A stretch of 64,000 nt of DNA from Flaccisagitta enflata (lineage: Eukaryota > Chaetognatha > Sagittoidea > Aphragmophora). The stretch spans positions 106,516,001 to 106,580,000 of the forward strand of contig OZ231126.1 of NCBI GenBank assembly GCA_965153355.1, in the 5' to 3' direction. Positions 28,796 to 39,992 of this stretch are shown here, in pieces; positions within the stretch are counted from its first letter, which is position 1; the number at the start of each line of letters is the position of its first letter. Below the pieces are notes generated by a model. That model did no database searches and was not told the origin of the DNA. It saw only the letters and a list, made by a program, of their open reading frames with translations. The position numbers and the translations under genes are program-made.

Positions 28796-29008
28796 ACTTG
28801 ACAGTTATCAGTCACGTGCTACGCGACTCTACACCCTGCTTTGTCAGTCCATCCGTTCGTCCGTCCATCTGTCTGTCACACTACTTTTTTGGGTTTTTGC
28901 GGTCTCTGGCCTCACTGCTCCTGCTCAAATGATGCATTGACCTCAATTACGGCCCCTGCCCACCCGCATGCAACTTGGGTAGCCGTGTATCCGGTCTTGT
29001 TATCCTTC
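28796..29008 (+). repeat. R1 copy, plus orientation, head-to-head with the previous copy
   Basis: GTCACGTGCTACGCGACTCT, CATCCGTTCGTCCGTCCATC, CCCCTGCCCACCCGCATGCA and GTAGCCGTGTATCCGGTCTT complete the R1 order. With 28618-28780 it forms an inverted pair of R1 units. Confidence 0.85.
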
Positions 29009-29151
29009 TCTCTATGTCATTCTGTCTGTTTACTTATCCTATCAGCCTGAACAATTATCTATCATTGAGTCAATCTATCTAAGCATATGCTAGTTTCTCA
29101 ACCTCCTTTTTTTGAGTTAGCATGAGCGCGCGTTTTTGTTGTATCTGAATA

Positions 29152-30215
29152 TCAGAACCACGCAACCTCGACTAGATTCATAGCTGCCTTCAAACGCTTA
29201 ACGGCATCATCGATCGCTTCTTTTCTCTGCTCTTCAGTCAATTCAACTGCATCGTCCTCTTGTCTGCTCATTGATCCGTTACCAGCCCCATTCTTCGCAC
29301 TTTCAGTCAAAACCAACTTTGGACATTCCGTCATTGCTTTCTCTGCATCATCGATAACAGTGGTCACTCCTTCGGTCCAACCATCTGAGCTTTTATTCCT
29401 CAATTCTGCGATCTCCGGATCTCAAGAATAGCATGCAAATCATTGGCATGTTCTTGGTCTGACAATACACTAGAATCAGATGCGGTAGGATACACACCCT
29501 TCAACTCGCTCATCGCTTTTTTCACGTTAGCAACCAACCTACGTTGGCCCCTCTCATCTTTGAGATTTGGTGGATCAAACGGACTACTAGGCACTTGGGT
29601 GCTTCACATAGCAAAAGTTGGTTATTTCTTTTCACCCTCTTTACCTAATGTGGAGTGGTCAATTTCAGGTCCCTTACCATTTTTCTTTTATCAAAAATTG
29701 TTCATCTTCCGTTTTTTTAAAAATTGTTTTTAAAGGCCTAATTTGCATAATGTAGTAAAATAAAATGATATGCTGACATTCTTTGAATTAGCTTTTACCA
29801 ATTTTTACTCTTCAAGGAATTGTTGATCTGCATCTTCATAAGCTCTTTCTTAGCTTCTGATCTGATATTTTAATTTATTTTTACAAATATTATGATTTTC
29901 TGAAATAAATTATTGCCTTTTTAGTACCAAAACTACGCAGGATTTTGCTGAATTCTGGAAAATCTGTGGAAATTTTAGGGCCAACACAAAAACGGAAGAT
30001 GAAGGAATTTTGAAAAAAGGAAAATGATCACTTTCATGATTTTTGTTCTTCCATATCCCCCCAGTAGGGTGAGAGGATACTCCCAACTTTTGCTATGTGA
30101 AGCACCCAAACTAGGCACGCGGCCCAAATCAATTGGTCCCTCCCCCAACATCAACTTTACAGATACAATTTGACAAATTATGAAAAATTCATTTCAAACT
30201 TCAGCTTCTCTCGAG
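29152..30215 (-). pseudogene. Interrupted coding remnant, Glu/Lys/Ala-rich, unrecognised
   Basis: The minus-strand frame runs from about 30195 to 30110, is cut by the MITE at 29595-30109, and resumes at 29594 without a frame change once one 9-bp duplication is removed. It then shifts by one base near 29405-29425 (…RRSQN stop in one frame, RNKSSDGW onward in another) and ends near 29152 (EVAWF, TGA). The translation has amphipathic helix-like stretches (VANVKKAMSELKG; RKEAIDDAVKRLKAAMN). I do not recognise it. It could be an exon of the same minus-strand gene as the segment at 40306-40500, but that link is speculative. Confidence 0.4.
29595..30109. mobile_element. MULE-type MITE, 515 bp, perfect TIRs, 9-bp duplication
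   Basis: Begins TTGGGTGCTTCACATAGC and ends with the exact inverse; 27 bp are perfectly inverted. ACTAGGCAC flanks both sides (29586-29594, 30110-30118). The subterminal phrase CATCTTCCGTTTTTTTAA on the left is mirrored as AACGGAAGATG on the right, as in the related copy at 42508-43021. A 9-bp duplication suggests Mutator-like elements. No transposase is encoded. Confidence 0.9.
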
Positions 30216-30536
30216 TTTGAGCGCCAATTCACAGCAGACTTCATTCATGCATGGAACTCCAATCTCTTGCAGCCGGTTATTACCTGCCTTTAGACACGAG
30301 GTTTAAGTTCCTAGTGCACAAAACCCATCCGCTGAAGCTTTATTGTTTTGTTGTATGCACTTAGAACCTATTCCCAACGTCCGATAGCAGTTAAAACAAG
30401 CTATTTGTCGCAAGAAACTCTTTATATTGTATCATAAAGCTATAAAAAAGAAAGAAATTCATGTCAATGATGCTCATAGCATTAAATCAATCATGACACA
30501 AATCCTTTTTAGAGGCCTTTGTAGCGACAGGTGATC
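30216..30536. other. Non-coding stretch
   Basis: No gene, repeat array or inverted repeat was recognised. Confidence 0.4.
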
Positions 30537-30890
30537 TTCCGTCAGCAACACAATCTTCCGTCAGCAACACAATCTTCTGTCAGCAACACGATCTTCTGTC
30601 AGCAACACAATCTTCTGTCAGCAACATGATCTTTTGTCAGCAACACGATCTTCTGTCAGCAACACAATCTTCTGTCAGCAACACGATCTTCTGTCAGCAA
30701 CACAATCTTCTGTCAGCAACACAATCTTCTGTCAGCAACACAATCTTCTGTCAGCAACACGATCTTCTGTCAGCAACACAATCTTCTGTCAGCAACACGA
30801 TCTTCTGTCAGCAACACAATTTTCTGTCAGCAACACGATCTTCTGACTGCAACACAATCTTCTGCTGGCAACATAATCTTCCGTCGCAAT
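30537..30890. repeat. 19-bp minisatellite
   Basis: About 18 units of TTCTGTCAGCAACACAATC with A/G alternation at one site (ACAATC/ACGATC). The last units decay (CTGACTGCAAC, CTGCTGGCAAC). There is no unique spacer between units. Confidence 0.95.
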
Positions 30891-31043
30891 TCAATTGTCT
30901 TTCTTTTATTTTCTTCTCATTTCCTTTTCAGTCAGCCGGGTTGTCTATGATCGCGCTTGACCATACCCGACTGATTTACGAGCGTGTTTGTTTGGTTAAG
31001 CTAAAAAATTTCTTGTGACGTCATCACGCGCACCCAAATTCAG

Positions 31044-31050
31044 TATATAA
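31044..31050 (+). promoter_or_regulatory. Possible TATA box
   Basis: TATATAA in CAGTATATAAGAACAGCAAC, about 165 bp left of the BEL element. It could be the core promoter of a plus-strand transcript, but no plus-strand gene follows before the LTR. Weak. Confidence 0.15.
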
Positions 31051-31149
31051 GAACAGCAACGACTAGGAACACCAATTAACGCATAACGCACTTACAAATA
31101 CTATAACAAATTGTTTACGGAGGGATTCCCCATTAGAAATACTAATCAA

Positions 31150-31206
31150 CATGATATGAAATGTTGGATACCTCTAACCTTCATTTTCTTATTGAGTGAA
31201 TCCATC
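31150..31206 (-). pseudogene. Left half of the open frame split by the BEL insertion
   Basis: Continuing the minus-strand frame from 40306 across the empty site gives MMDSLNKKMKVR and then a GT (GGTATCC) that could be a splice donor near 31161. The frame is kept only if the BEL element and one ATATT are removed, which supports both the insertion model and the frame being real. Confidence 0.4.
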
Positions 31207-31211
31207 ATATT

Positions 31212-31423
31212 TGTTTCGCAATCTACGCACGCATCTAAATAAACCTATAAGCCCTTTCCTATGAATCATTTAATCATGTAAGAAACAAGATATCAAATTA
31301 ATTCAAATGTTCTTGTAAAGATGATAACATGCGCGGAGCGCTGAATAGATGAAAAGTAGTGAGAGAATCTATGGATTGTTTACAAAGCGCGTTTCTGCTC
31401 GTTCGTCATTACATCGCCGAACA
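31212..31423 (-). repeat. 3' LTR of the BEL element, 212 bp
   Basis: Plus-strand start TGTTTCGCAATCTACGCACG and end TACATCGCCGAACA match 39993-40305. It lacks a segment of about 101 bp present in the other LTR, at the join CCTATGA/ATCATTTAATC. It contains AATAAA (CTAAATAAACC) on the plus strand only. Confidence 0.92.
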
Positions 31424-31435
31424 CCCCCCCCCCCC
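31424..31435 (-). promoter_or_regulatory. Polypurine tract of the BEL element
   Basis: A run of 12 G on the minus strand directly precedes the LTR start TGTTCGGCGATG. This is the expected site for plus-strand primer formation. Confidence 0.75.
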
Positions 31436-31920
31436 GTCAGACAAGTGAGGAATGACGTCCACTCCAAAGATGTAACGCAGCTGAAGTTCCAAGTTGAATC
31501 TTCCACGAAAGGTCCAAGTCGATTCGCCTGATCCTTGCTGCAATCGCCAGGTTCCTTGAAGGTCCAGTGACGTCCACCAGGGATCATTAAATGGCCACTG
31601 ATGACAAGTTGTGGCTTCTAAGATGAGTCTTGAAAAGCACTGCCCGCCCGTATGGGTCAGCACTGTCACAGGTGACGTATCTGTGACAGGATTCTGGTAT
31701 CGCCCGCCCGTATGGTTGATACCTGACCAATGATGATTTTCATTGGTTCTACTGTCGTGTTACACTAGGGTGTACCAAGACTTACAATAAAAAATAGATA
31801 AGGGAAGTGTACCCTCCCAGAACAAAGAAAGGAGAAAGAAGTGAAAACTTCTTTCTCAAGTGTTTCTCAATCTTAATGGAAACTGATGTTGGAATAGTTT
31901 CACATTCTAAAGGAAACATC

Positions 31921-33090
31921 CTATTTCTCCAACTCTTCACACTCCAGCTCCAAAGGAACTAAGTGCTGATGATGCCTTTCAAAAATCCTGTTGTCAGCAG
32001 TCCTGACATTGTATTGGCGTCCATGAGATTCACTCTCCGATACACACTGCACGACTCTGGCAACTTTCCATTCATCTCTTGGTAGCTAGTCTACCAAAAG
32101 AACCATCTGACCTTCAGGCAGTTTAGGTGCAGATGTCTTCCACTTGGTGCGTGGCAGAAGGGTCTGTAGGTATTCCTTGTGCCAACGCTGCCGGAACTCT
32201 TCTGCAATGCGGCGAACGTCTCGCCATGCAGCGCGAAGGAAATCCCCATTTGAAGGAATGGGTGGGAGGATGGTAATTGAAGATTGGGTGATTGTGTATG
32301 GGTAGATGAAATTAGCCGGACGCAATGTCTGCATGTCATTGATGTCTGTAGAAGCTTGAGTCAGGGGCCTGGTGTTGAGAATGGCTGAAACCTGAGTCAA
32401 AGCGGTTTCAAAGGTATCCAAGCTCAAGTTGTCTTTTTCCAAAAGAAACTTCAGATGACGCTTGGCCGATCTGACCAATCGCTCCCACACTCCTCCGAAG
32501 TGAGGACAGTGAGGAGGACCCCACTTCCATTCAATGCCCTTGAGGAGAAGAGAGTCTTGGATTTGTTCATCATTCCACGCCTTGATGGCATTCTTGATTT
32601 CCTTGTCAGCACCCTTAAAGTTCGTACCATTGTCTGAGTACAGAACTTCAAGTCCAGGAAACAAGTTCTGGAACTTGATCAGAGCATTGATCAAAGTCGG
32701 TGTTGACATATCTTTCAATGGCAACAACAAGATGGCTCTTGTTGCCAAGCAGGTAAAAAGCAGCACCCACCTCTTGTGAGTCGCTCTTCCACCATGTTTG
32801 ACACAAATTGGTCCAAAAACGTCAATTCCTGAAGCTCTGAAAGGCTTCACCAAAGTGACCCTTTCGAGAGGAAGATCGCCTTCCTTCTGAGGTCTAGGAA
32901 GTTTGTCACGTTTCTGGCATGGCACACAGAAACGGAGAACTGAGCTGATGGTTGTTCTTCCCCCAAAGATGAGGAAGCAAGATCTGATGGCATGGAAGGT
33001 GTGGTTGATGGTTGCATGGCCAACCTTCTTGTGCTCATGTCTAATCAATGCCTTGACATTGTTGTCATTGTTTGGAAGAATCGTTGGGTA
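31921..33090 (-). pseudogene. BEL/Pao integrase
   Basis: An N-terminal zinc-binding part (RHEHKKVGHATIN, CVPCQK) is followed by a catalytic core with D in GIDVFGP, D in YSDNGTNF and E in GGVWERLVRSAK, a DDE set typical of BEL integrases, then LNTRPLT. A premature TAG at 32086-32088 cuts the chain just after MVLLVD. The same frame then continues as LPRDEWKVARV and on to a TAG at 31921-31923, the normal C-terminal module. The upstream join to the RNase H frame needs a frameshift near 33110. Confidence 0.9.
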
Positions 33091-34049
33091 CTTGCTGTTG
33101 TATGCAGTTGTCTCAGCATTTTTAGCCGGCCACCTGCCCTCAAGACCAGCTTGTCATCGAGGAAAGGATTGACACTTGTCAATCTTGAGGACTTGCTTCT
33201 CAACTCTGAATGCAAATTGGGTTTAGTTACACCCAACTTGAGGAGAGTGCCAATTTCTGTTTCAAAGTGCTTTCTTTGAATGGCTTGAATCAAGATAGAC
33301 TCGGCAGCCTTGTACTGCGGAACTGTCACTGATTTGTCATATTTCAGGCCATCCATACTTTGTTTCTGAGCTTCCCTTTTCAGGAAGTCCATGAAAGCCA
33401 GAAACATGTTCTTGCTTCTTGCCACTGCAATCACTTTGTATTGCCAAAGTTCATGTTTAGCTGTCAAAGCCAAAATCCAATTTTCCTCTGGTTGATCACT
33501 TTCAACCAACGCCGATGTAACGTTGATGGGCGTTGCATTCGCAAATGTGCTAATTGCGGCAACATTGATATCGGCTTGTTTGCTCTTGGTGGGCCAAACT
33601 GGTGGCCAAAATTCTTCTGGCATTGATAGCCACAAAGGACCATGCAGATAGAATTTCCATCTTTCCATGTCTTTCTCATATGCATTGAGCCCATGAGAAC
33701 AGATGTCGGCTGGGTTCTCCTTGGATGGAACATGTCGCCAATCTATGGGATCAGTGAGAACACGAATCCTTTTGACTCGGAAGTTCTCAAATGTTTTGAA
33801 CTTCTTGTCCACATCCTTCAGCCATGTGAGGACAGTGAGACTATCTGAGAACATGAATATTCGTTCAAAGGTCTCACCTGATTCCCTGACTATGAAGTCG
33901 CAAATCAATGCAGCAAGTCTTGCAGCATTGTGTTCTAGTCTGGGAATCAAGTCTTCGTGATCTTCTTGATTCGGAAGTTTTCCTTTGTGCATGCTAGCAG
34001 GAACAACATGTGCCTTTGCAAAAACAAAGTACACAAATGCCTTATCAGA
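33045..34049 (-). pseudogene. BEL/Pao RNase H and connection domain
   Basis: Contains AKAHVVPA, FSDSLTVLTWLK (catalytic-type D), WRHVPSKENPADICSHG and WLSMPEEFWP, the usual BEL RNase H and tether motifs. It begins after an in-frame TAA at 34050-34052 that splits it from the preceding VLCDASCEGYGAVVY segment, and it ends in a frameshift before integrase. Confidence 0.88.
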
Positions 34050-34052
34050 TTA

Positions 34053-34660
34053 TCGCCGCACGTAGACAACAGCACCGTAACCCTCGCAACTAGCATCGCA
34101 GAGTACGATCAAGTCTGTGAGACAATTTTCCAATTCAGTGGTAGAGGTGCAGCGTGCAACTCTGACCTGGCTAAGTCCCTCCATAGAACCTTGCCAATGT
34201 TTAATGCGCTCAGTCAAATCCTCTGGGTGAGGATGGTCAAAGTCTGTGTTCAGTTCATTCGATTCTTGCAAAAGGAGTTTGCCTTTCAATGCGAAAGGAG
34301 CAACAAGGCTGATTGGATCAAAGATACTTGCTACTCGTCTTAGCAAGTCTCTTCTGCATCCAACTTTTTCCTTGGCTTTGTCAGAGACTCAAACAAAGAG
34401 CTCATCTGCATCTTTGTCATAACCAAGTCCTAGCACCTTTGTGGTGGTAGAAGTGGCTTCATCTGGTTTGAGAAACTGCTTGGTTTCTGAACCAAGATTC
34501 TTGCTTTGAAGTGCTGCTTCAATGTCACCCGTAAATGTAGGCTGATCATCAGAAGTAGCAAGATCATCCATGACTTGGTCAAATGAATCAGTTTCAATGG
34601 CAGATTCTTGGGGAATCTGATCCTCATCTGAACCTCTGGATGAGAGGAATCCCACTTGGT
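34053..34660 (-). pseudogene. BEL/Pao RT thumb and start of RNase H
   Basis: The frame holds KVLGLGYD, then an in-frame TGA (34389-34391), then LRRVASIFDPISLVAPFALK and LCDASCEGYGAVVY. All are in BEL order. A frameshift near 34660 separates it from the RT palm. Confidence 0.85.
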
Positions 34661-35533
34661 GAGACAGAAGCCTCCCTCTGCAAGTGCAGCAGTGATCTTT
34701 TGTCTCATCTCTCTAGCTTTCTCTACTGAAGGAAAACTGGAAAGGTAATCATCGACGTAAAATGACAGGATGATCTGCCAGAACACCTCATCGCCATATT
34801 TCTCTCTTATGCGTTGGGCATGGTAGCGCAACGTAAAGTTGGCAACAGGAGGCGAGCTTGATGCACCAAAAATGTGGACCAAACTCTCATAGGAAACGAT
34901 TTCTTTCATTGTTTTGTCCTTGAAGAAAAGAAAACGAAGGGCTGCAACGTCTTCATCAGCCACATGGATCATGTGAAAGAAGTTCTTAATATCAGCACTC
35001 ACTGCAACTGGGTGGCGCCAAAATCTCATGATAACACTAATGAGGCTGTTCAGCAGATCTGGACCGCCACAAAGATGCTCATTCAAATAGGTTCCATTAA
35101 CTCTGGAAGCTGCGTCCTGACAAATCCTGAACTTTCCAGGTTTGTCAGGTCTAGTCACGACATGAATGGGCATATACCAAACTGGTAAGCCAGTCAAGTC
35201 TCGCTCAACGACCTCTCTTGCATGGCCTTCTGCAAGAGTGTCGCGGATCTGCTTGAAAGTTCCCTCTTTTCTTGCAGGATCTTTGAAAAACTTATGTTTT
35301 TCCTTCATTAGTCGAGCCTTTGCGTTGTCAAAGGAGTTGCATTCTTTAAAGATCTCAGTGGCCGCCATCCGTCCCTCAATGTATGGTAGAGGAACCTTGT
35401 AGTGACCAAGGTTTTCATTAAACGTGATGCCTTTTTCCATTTGTTCAAGGCTGAACTCATCCCTGGTTGAAGGATGAAGTTCCTCATGAGGGAAAACTTC
35501 ATGTCCGGACATTATGAATTCATGTTGGAACAT
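34430..35533 (-). pseudogene. BEL/Pao reverse transcriptase palm
   Basis: Motifs in order: YMPIHVVTRPDKPGKFRICQ, SADIKNFFHMIHV (first catalytic D), FGASSSPPVANF, then FYVDDYLSS (YVDD catalytic pair). The sequence changes character after FCLTKWDSSHPEVQ, where the true frame moves to the neighbouring phase. The first residues read directly after an in-frame TGA (35537-35539) from the protease region. Confidence 0.92.
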
Positions 35534-35539
35534 GGTTCA

Positions 35540-36133
35540 AATCTCTTGCTGAAGAGTCAGTCCTTGGGCGTCCAAAAGACAGACTTCTGCCTCTATGACA
35601 GAATCTGAACTTGTTGATTCTATTGGTGGGCCTATTAAAGTCCAACCAAATTTTGTCATAAGAGTTATGGGCTCTTCCTGGGATTGAAAATGTAATCCAT
35701 GACCTGTCCAGGTCCATGCAAAACGTACATCAAGGATAACATCAATGGTGGTATCGTCAAGTTTGTCAAAGTGAATGTCACTCATGTATGTGAAGTTCAC
35801 AGTGTCTTGGTTTCTAGGGGGTTTGTCTTTATCAGTGGTAAGAATATTACCTACTAGGGCATTGTCAACCTCTAGTAAGAAAGAACGATCAAGTGGCAGG
35901 ATTTTGAAACTAGCAAAATCCCTCTGGCTACTTTCACACTTATCAAAGGTGGAAAGTTTGCAGGTTTTTTCATAGATCATGCCATTGACAGAGTCAATGG
36001 TTTCTAAGAGCACTGCACTTGAAGTAGCAGCACTGTCAAGCATGGCGTATGTGGCCTGCTCAAAATTGCCCGACTTGACAATAACTGGAGCAATCGGGCA
36101 AATTGCACCTGGGGCCCCATACGCCGCAGCCAG
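35540..36133 (-). pseudogene. BEL/Pao aspartic protease region
   Basis: AMLDSAATSSAVL carries the catalytic Asp in a DSA context where DTG or DSG is usual. About 135 residues later comes TKFGWTLIGPP, the end motif of the BEL protease. Flanking in-frame TGAs at 36134-36136 and 35537-35539 isolate it. The Gly-to-Ala change probably abolished activity or is part of the decay. Confidence 0.8.
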
Positions 36134-37099
36134 TCAAATGGCTTCCTCCTCAATCTTCTCCCAATGGAAGACAGAGTGGTGTCTCTTGTTGCATTCCTTG
36201 CACTTGACGTCTTCAGTGCACTGAGACACCATGTGTCCGTGCGCCAAGCACAAGTAACACAATCCATTGGATTTTGCAAATTCCTTCGTGTCTGGTTTTG
36301 ACTTCTTGATGAACTCAGTGCAACAATCCAAATCGTGTTTTCCATTTTTGCATGCCAGGCAGTTGCCTGGTGCAGCAGAGGATGAGTTCGTCTTCACCGC
36401 TGAAGAGGAAGTCACCTCTTTGGATCCAGTTCCACTCTGCTTCACAGCGGAGGAAAAGGACTTCTTTTGGTTTCCATTTCCACCTACTGGTGGTCCTCTA
36501 GGTTTGGGTCTTGAAGTTGAAGCAACTTCAGCTCCAGTTGCGGCAATTTCAGCTGAAGTGGCAGCAACTTTGAAGTTTTTCGCTCCTTTGTTGCCAGGTC
36601 CATCCTTGGGTGATGGAGCTGGAGCGTCAGACAGACTAGCCTTACACATCAGGATCTTGTTGGATTTTCTGAGGTAACGAATGAAATCGTTAAAATCCAA
36701 CTCTTTGATGGTTGAGTCATAGAAACGTCTTTCCAAGATGTTCTCGATGATCTTTGCCCACTTATGGGTAAAGAAAGAAAGTTTCTTACTCAGGATGTCT
36801 TTGAAAGTCTCCCGAGTAGAGAAAGTCCGTTCTCTGTCTGTCTCAATAGCACACTGGTGAACTTGTTCAAGTTTCAAAATGAGGCCACGGATGCCCTCCG
36901 TGTCCTTCTGATCAAGTTTACCTCCAGTCAGCAAGCTGTCAAGCATTTGCCTGGCTGTGAGGACTCTTTGTCCATATTCCCGTCTGAGGTGAGCTTTGGC
37001 TTTTCTCAAAGCCTCAGAGTGATCCTTTTTATTGTTGTACTGAGTAACGGCAATCTTGGCGTTACCAGCAACCCAAAACTTCAGTTCACCAAAAATCAT
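36134..37099 (-). pseudogene. BEL/Pao Gag, C-terminal part with Cys/His zinc array
   Basis: A helical capsid-like region (FWVAGNAKIAV; ILKLEQVHQCAIETDRE) is followed by an Ala/Pro/Ser linker and three Cys/His modules: CLACKNGKHDLDCC, LCYLCLAHGHMVSQC and CKECNKRHHSVFH. That series is characteristic of BEL/Pao Gag. It overlaps the upstream Gag frame by 4 bp but lies in a different phase, so the join needs a frameshift. Confidence 0.88.
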
Positions 37100-38457
37100 T
37101 TGATCAGTAACGCCATCAAGCGTTGTTGCTGACTTGTGTTGCTAAATTGTGTCATGAAGGATTCAAAATCCTGAGAATCGTCTCCAGTGAAGCGATTCTC
37201 CTTTGGCGGCCTGCTCTGAATCATGAGGTTGCGTGAGTGGGCTCTCAGATTCACCGTGAGTAGTGACTGCGCCAGGTCGCCTTGCAGCAAGGAATGTGGG
37301 GCAGTTGCACCGGCGTTGCTTCCAGCCACAGAAGGTGCCGGGGATGGTGCAGCACCTTGTGGGTAGAATGGTGATGCACCTGGCTCCAAACTTGGAGTGG
37401 GAGTTTGCTGCCTGAATTCCTGTTGCATTTGCTGCATCTGCTGCTGCATCTGCTGCTGCATTTGCTGCTGCATGTGCTGCGTCTGCTGTGACTGTTGTTG
37501 CATCTGCTGAGACTGCAACTGCATCTGCTGTTGCATCTGCTGGATCAAATGCAACAACTGAGTATCCTGGTTTGTCTGTAGCTGCAACAACGGATTCTGC
37601 TGTTGCTGCACTGGTGGCTGCAGTGGTGATGCTGCGGCAGGTCTTTGTGGAAACTGAGCGTTTCCTTCTGGGGCTGAAGGTGAGTAAACCCTTGAGCCAC
37701 CAGTTTCTGGGAAAAAGGGATTTATCGGAGTGGCTGCGGCTGCTGCGGCGGCTGCTGCAGCTGCGGCGTTCGCGGGTGTCGATGTGCTGGGGTGTCCACC
37801 AGGATGGTTGGCAACCCAGTCTATGGTTGAGTTAACTCTTCGGGTAGCTAACTCATTATTGTGCTCCTGTTGGTCACGGATTTGAGCTCTTTCAAGTGAA
37901 TCCGAGTTTTGCAACTCAACATGAAGTCGTTGCAATCGTCTTTCTAGCTCTCGGTTTTCGAAGGTGTGATCTCTGTTCCTTTTTTCTCTCTCTGTCTGTA
38001 ATCTGTCGACTTCAGATTCCAGACGCAAACAATTTTCATCAATTTGCCTTTGAGCAGCTTGAGCAGCTGCTTCTTCGTCTAGGTGACGGGAAGAGAGAGA
38101 GGGAGTTGGTGACTGACATCCTGTCACCGATCCTGTGGGTGTCAGGCCCTCGCGGGTCTTGTAATAGGCTGGGGGCTCAGATGACTGATATGTGGAATGG
38201 TGGGAAGATTGACGGCTCAATCTACCAGTTCCTGAGACAAGTAGAGTGGCTACGTCTTCACCCAATTGGGTGTCTGAGCCTTGAGCAGAAGAGGGAGGAG
38301 GAGGAGGAGGAGAGTTCCTAACCTCATCAACTCTCCCGTTCTGGGATTCGGCGTCGCGAATCTCAATCTGAATGGATTCATATCTTGAGAGAATGTCATC
38401 TGCTCTAGCCAATGCATCTGTGACACGATTTTTCATTGTGTCAGAGATATCAGTCAT
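37096..38457 (-). pseudogene. BEL/Pao Gag, N-terminal part, Gln-rich coiled coil
   Basis: Starts MTDISDTMKNRVTDALARAD. It has a Pro-rich block, a heptad-like Glu/Arg/Leu segment (ESEVDRLQTEREKRNRD), a poly-Ala run and long Gln/Met tracts, then ENRFTGDDSQDFESF, after which the frame shifts near 37100 into the next Gag part. The Gln runs are CTG/TTG-rich on the plus strand and may be unstable. Confidence 0.8.
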
Positions 38458-38459
38458 CT

Positions 38460-39349
38460 GTCAAAGTTCATTTTTGGTGGATTCGATCGTGGCTCTTGTT
38501 TGATTCGCATGTCGAATCAATTTTTTTGTTTTGGGTGTCAACTGCATCATTATGATCAGTTGGAAAGGAAGCAAGATTGCGATTGATTTCACCAATCAAT
38601 TGTCGCGCAAAGCGATCGCCGGGTAAGGGATCTGAATAAGGTGACTTAACAGGTCTCACAAAATTAGGCGGAAAGGGATGAAAACTCGTTGAAAAGAGCG
38701 TTAAACATGGAAATTTAATTAATCTAAGAGATGTATATCACCAATTTATGTTCATTCTATCAACATGATGCAAAAAATTCCCAAAAAAGTAAAAGGCTAT
38801 CCCCTTATGAACGTAAATATGCAGATGAGTGAAAGGTAACTAAATTTGGCATTGACACACTCTTCTTATTGTTTTTGCTCAACTTCACCTTCAATTCCTC
38901 AACTGTGGTCAACACACACGGTTTTCTTTCTGCATGACTGACTCTCCTGCATCCACCAACTGCATTACTCGAAAAATGTCGTGTTTTTTTTTGCATTCTA
39001 TCTCCTAAAATGACGAATGGTAAACGTCTTCCACTTTGCAACATTTTTTTCGTAAAAATCAGCAATAACCTCACTTTTGGTAAAACACCCTCCATCTCAC
39101 CCTACTATACACGCAGGAAAGTCGCCAACATCGCCATGCTACATCAAAATACTGAGTCTTAGCTATCTCCATGTCAAATTTCATCATGCTGAGGGCATTT
39201 CTACTATGAATATTAATCATTTTACTTTTCCGCCTAATTATGTGAGACCTGTTAGAAGCCATGGTGTGTCTTTCAATGTAACTCAAAGACAAAAAATCGC
39301 GATTTGCGCCCCAAATGACGGAAATTGGGTCGGTTATCATTTCTTTTCT

Positions 39350-39419
<70 letters not shown>

Positions 39420-39992
39420 ATCGATGATCAAAACGATGACGCATTTCGCCACTCAGGTGTGCGGAAACGACCGTCGATGATTCTCAGAAAGAATCAAAAA
39501 ATGTCAATGAAACAACAACGATGATGACGACGTTAACAAAGACGTAGTTATGCGAGTCAGGATCGTCTATTCACGGTGGAATAGAATCGGGAATTGATTG
39601 GTGTCGATACACGAATCAAAGTAAGGGTTTGATAGTCCGAAAACTATCAAAATGACGAGAGGAAGAAAGAAATTGATTCTTATGGAGAATCAAAGAGAAA
39701 CGCGTTTCTGGGCCTGAGCAACAGAAACGACAAATATTGATGACGATGATTGGGAATCAACAGCAATTAACTTGATTCCCTATGAGGAAAACGTGTTCGT
39801 TTTGGCTTATAAATAAGCGGAACAGATGGGTCATAAAATTCAATGAAAGAGTCTTTTTCTTTCTTGCCAATTGTCGATATCCAAATCTTCGATGCGACGA
39901 GATCGTTCGTAGTTGTGAGCGAAAAGTTGGTTTGGACTGGAAAAGGGCTTTATCAAATACAATCGGGAAACACCGCTCACAAATGTTTTGAA
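38460..39992. other. BEL 5' leader
   Basis: The 1.5 kb between the 5' LTR and Gag has no supported ORF. An AG microsatellite lies at 39353-39420. Some of this length may be later insertion. Confidence 0.5.
39353..39420. repeat. (AG)n microsatellite
   Basis: About 30 AG units with one AAAG interruption near the end. Confidence 0.95.

Noticed and set aside
30537-30890. CRISPR-like repeated 19-mers
   Set aside because: Units are head-to-tail without unique spacers, and the context is a eukaryotic genome; this is a minisatellite.
39970-39992. Primer-binding site of the BEL element
   Set aside because: The bases next to the 5' LTR (TTCAAAACATTTG on the minus strand) lack the TGG expected for a tRNA 3' end.
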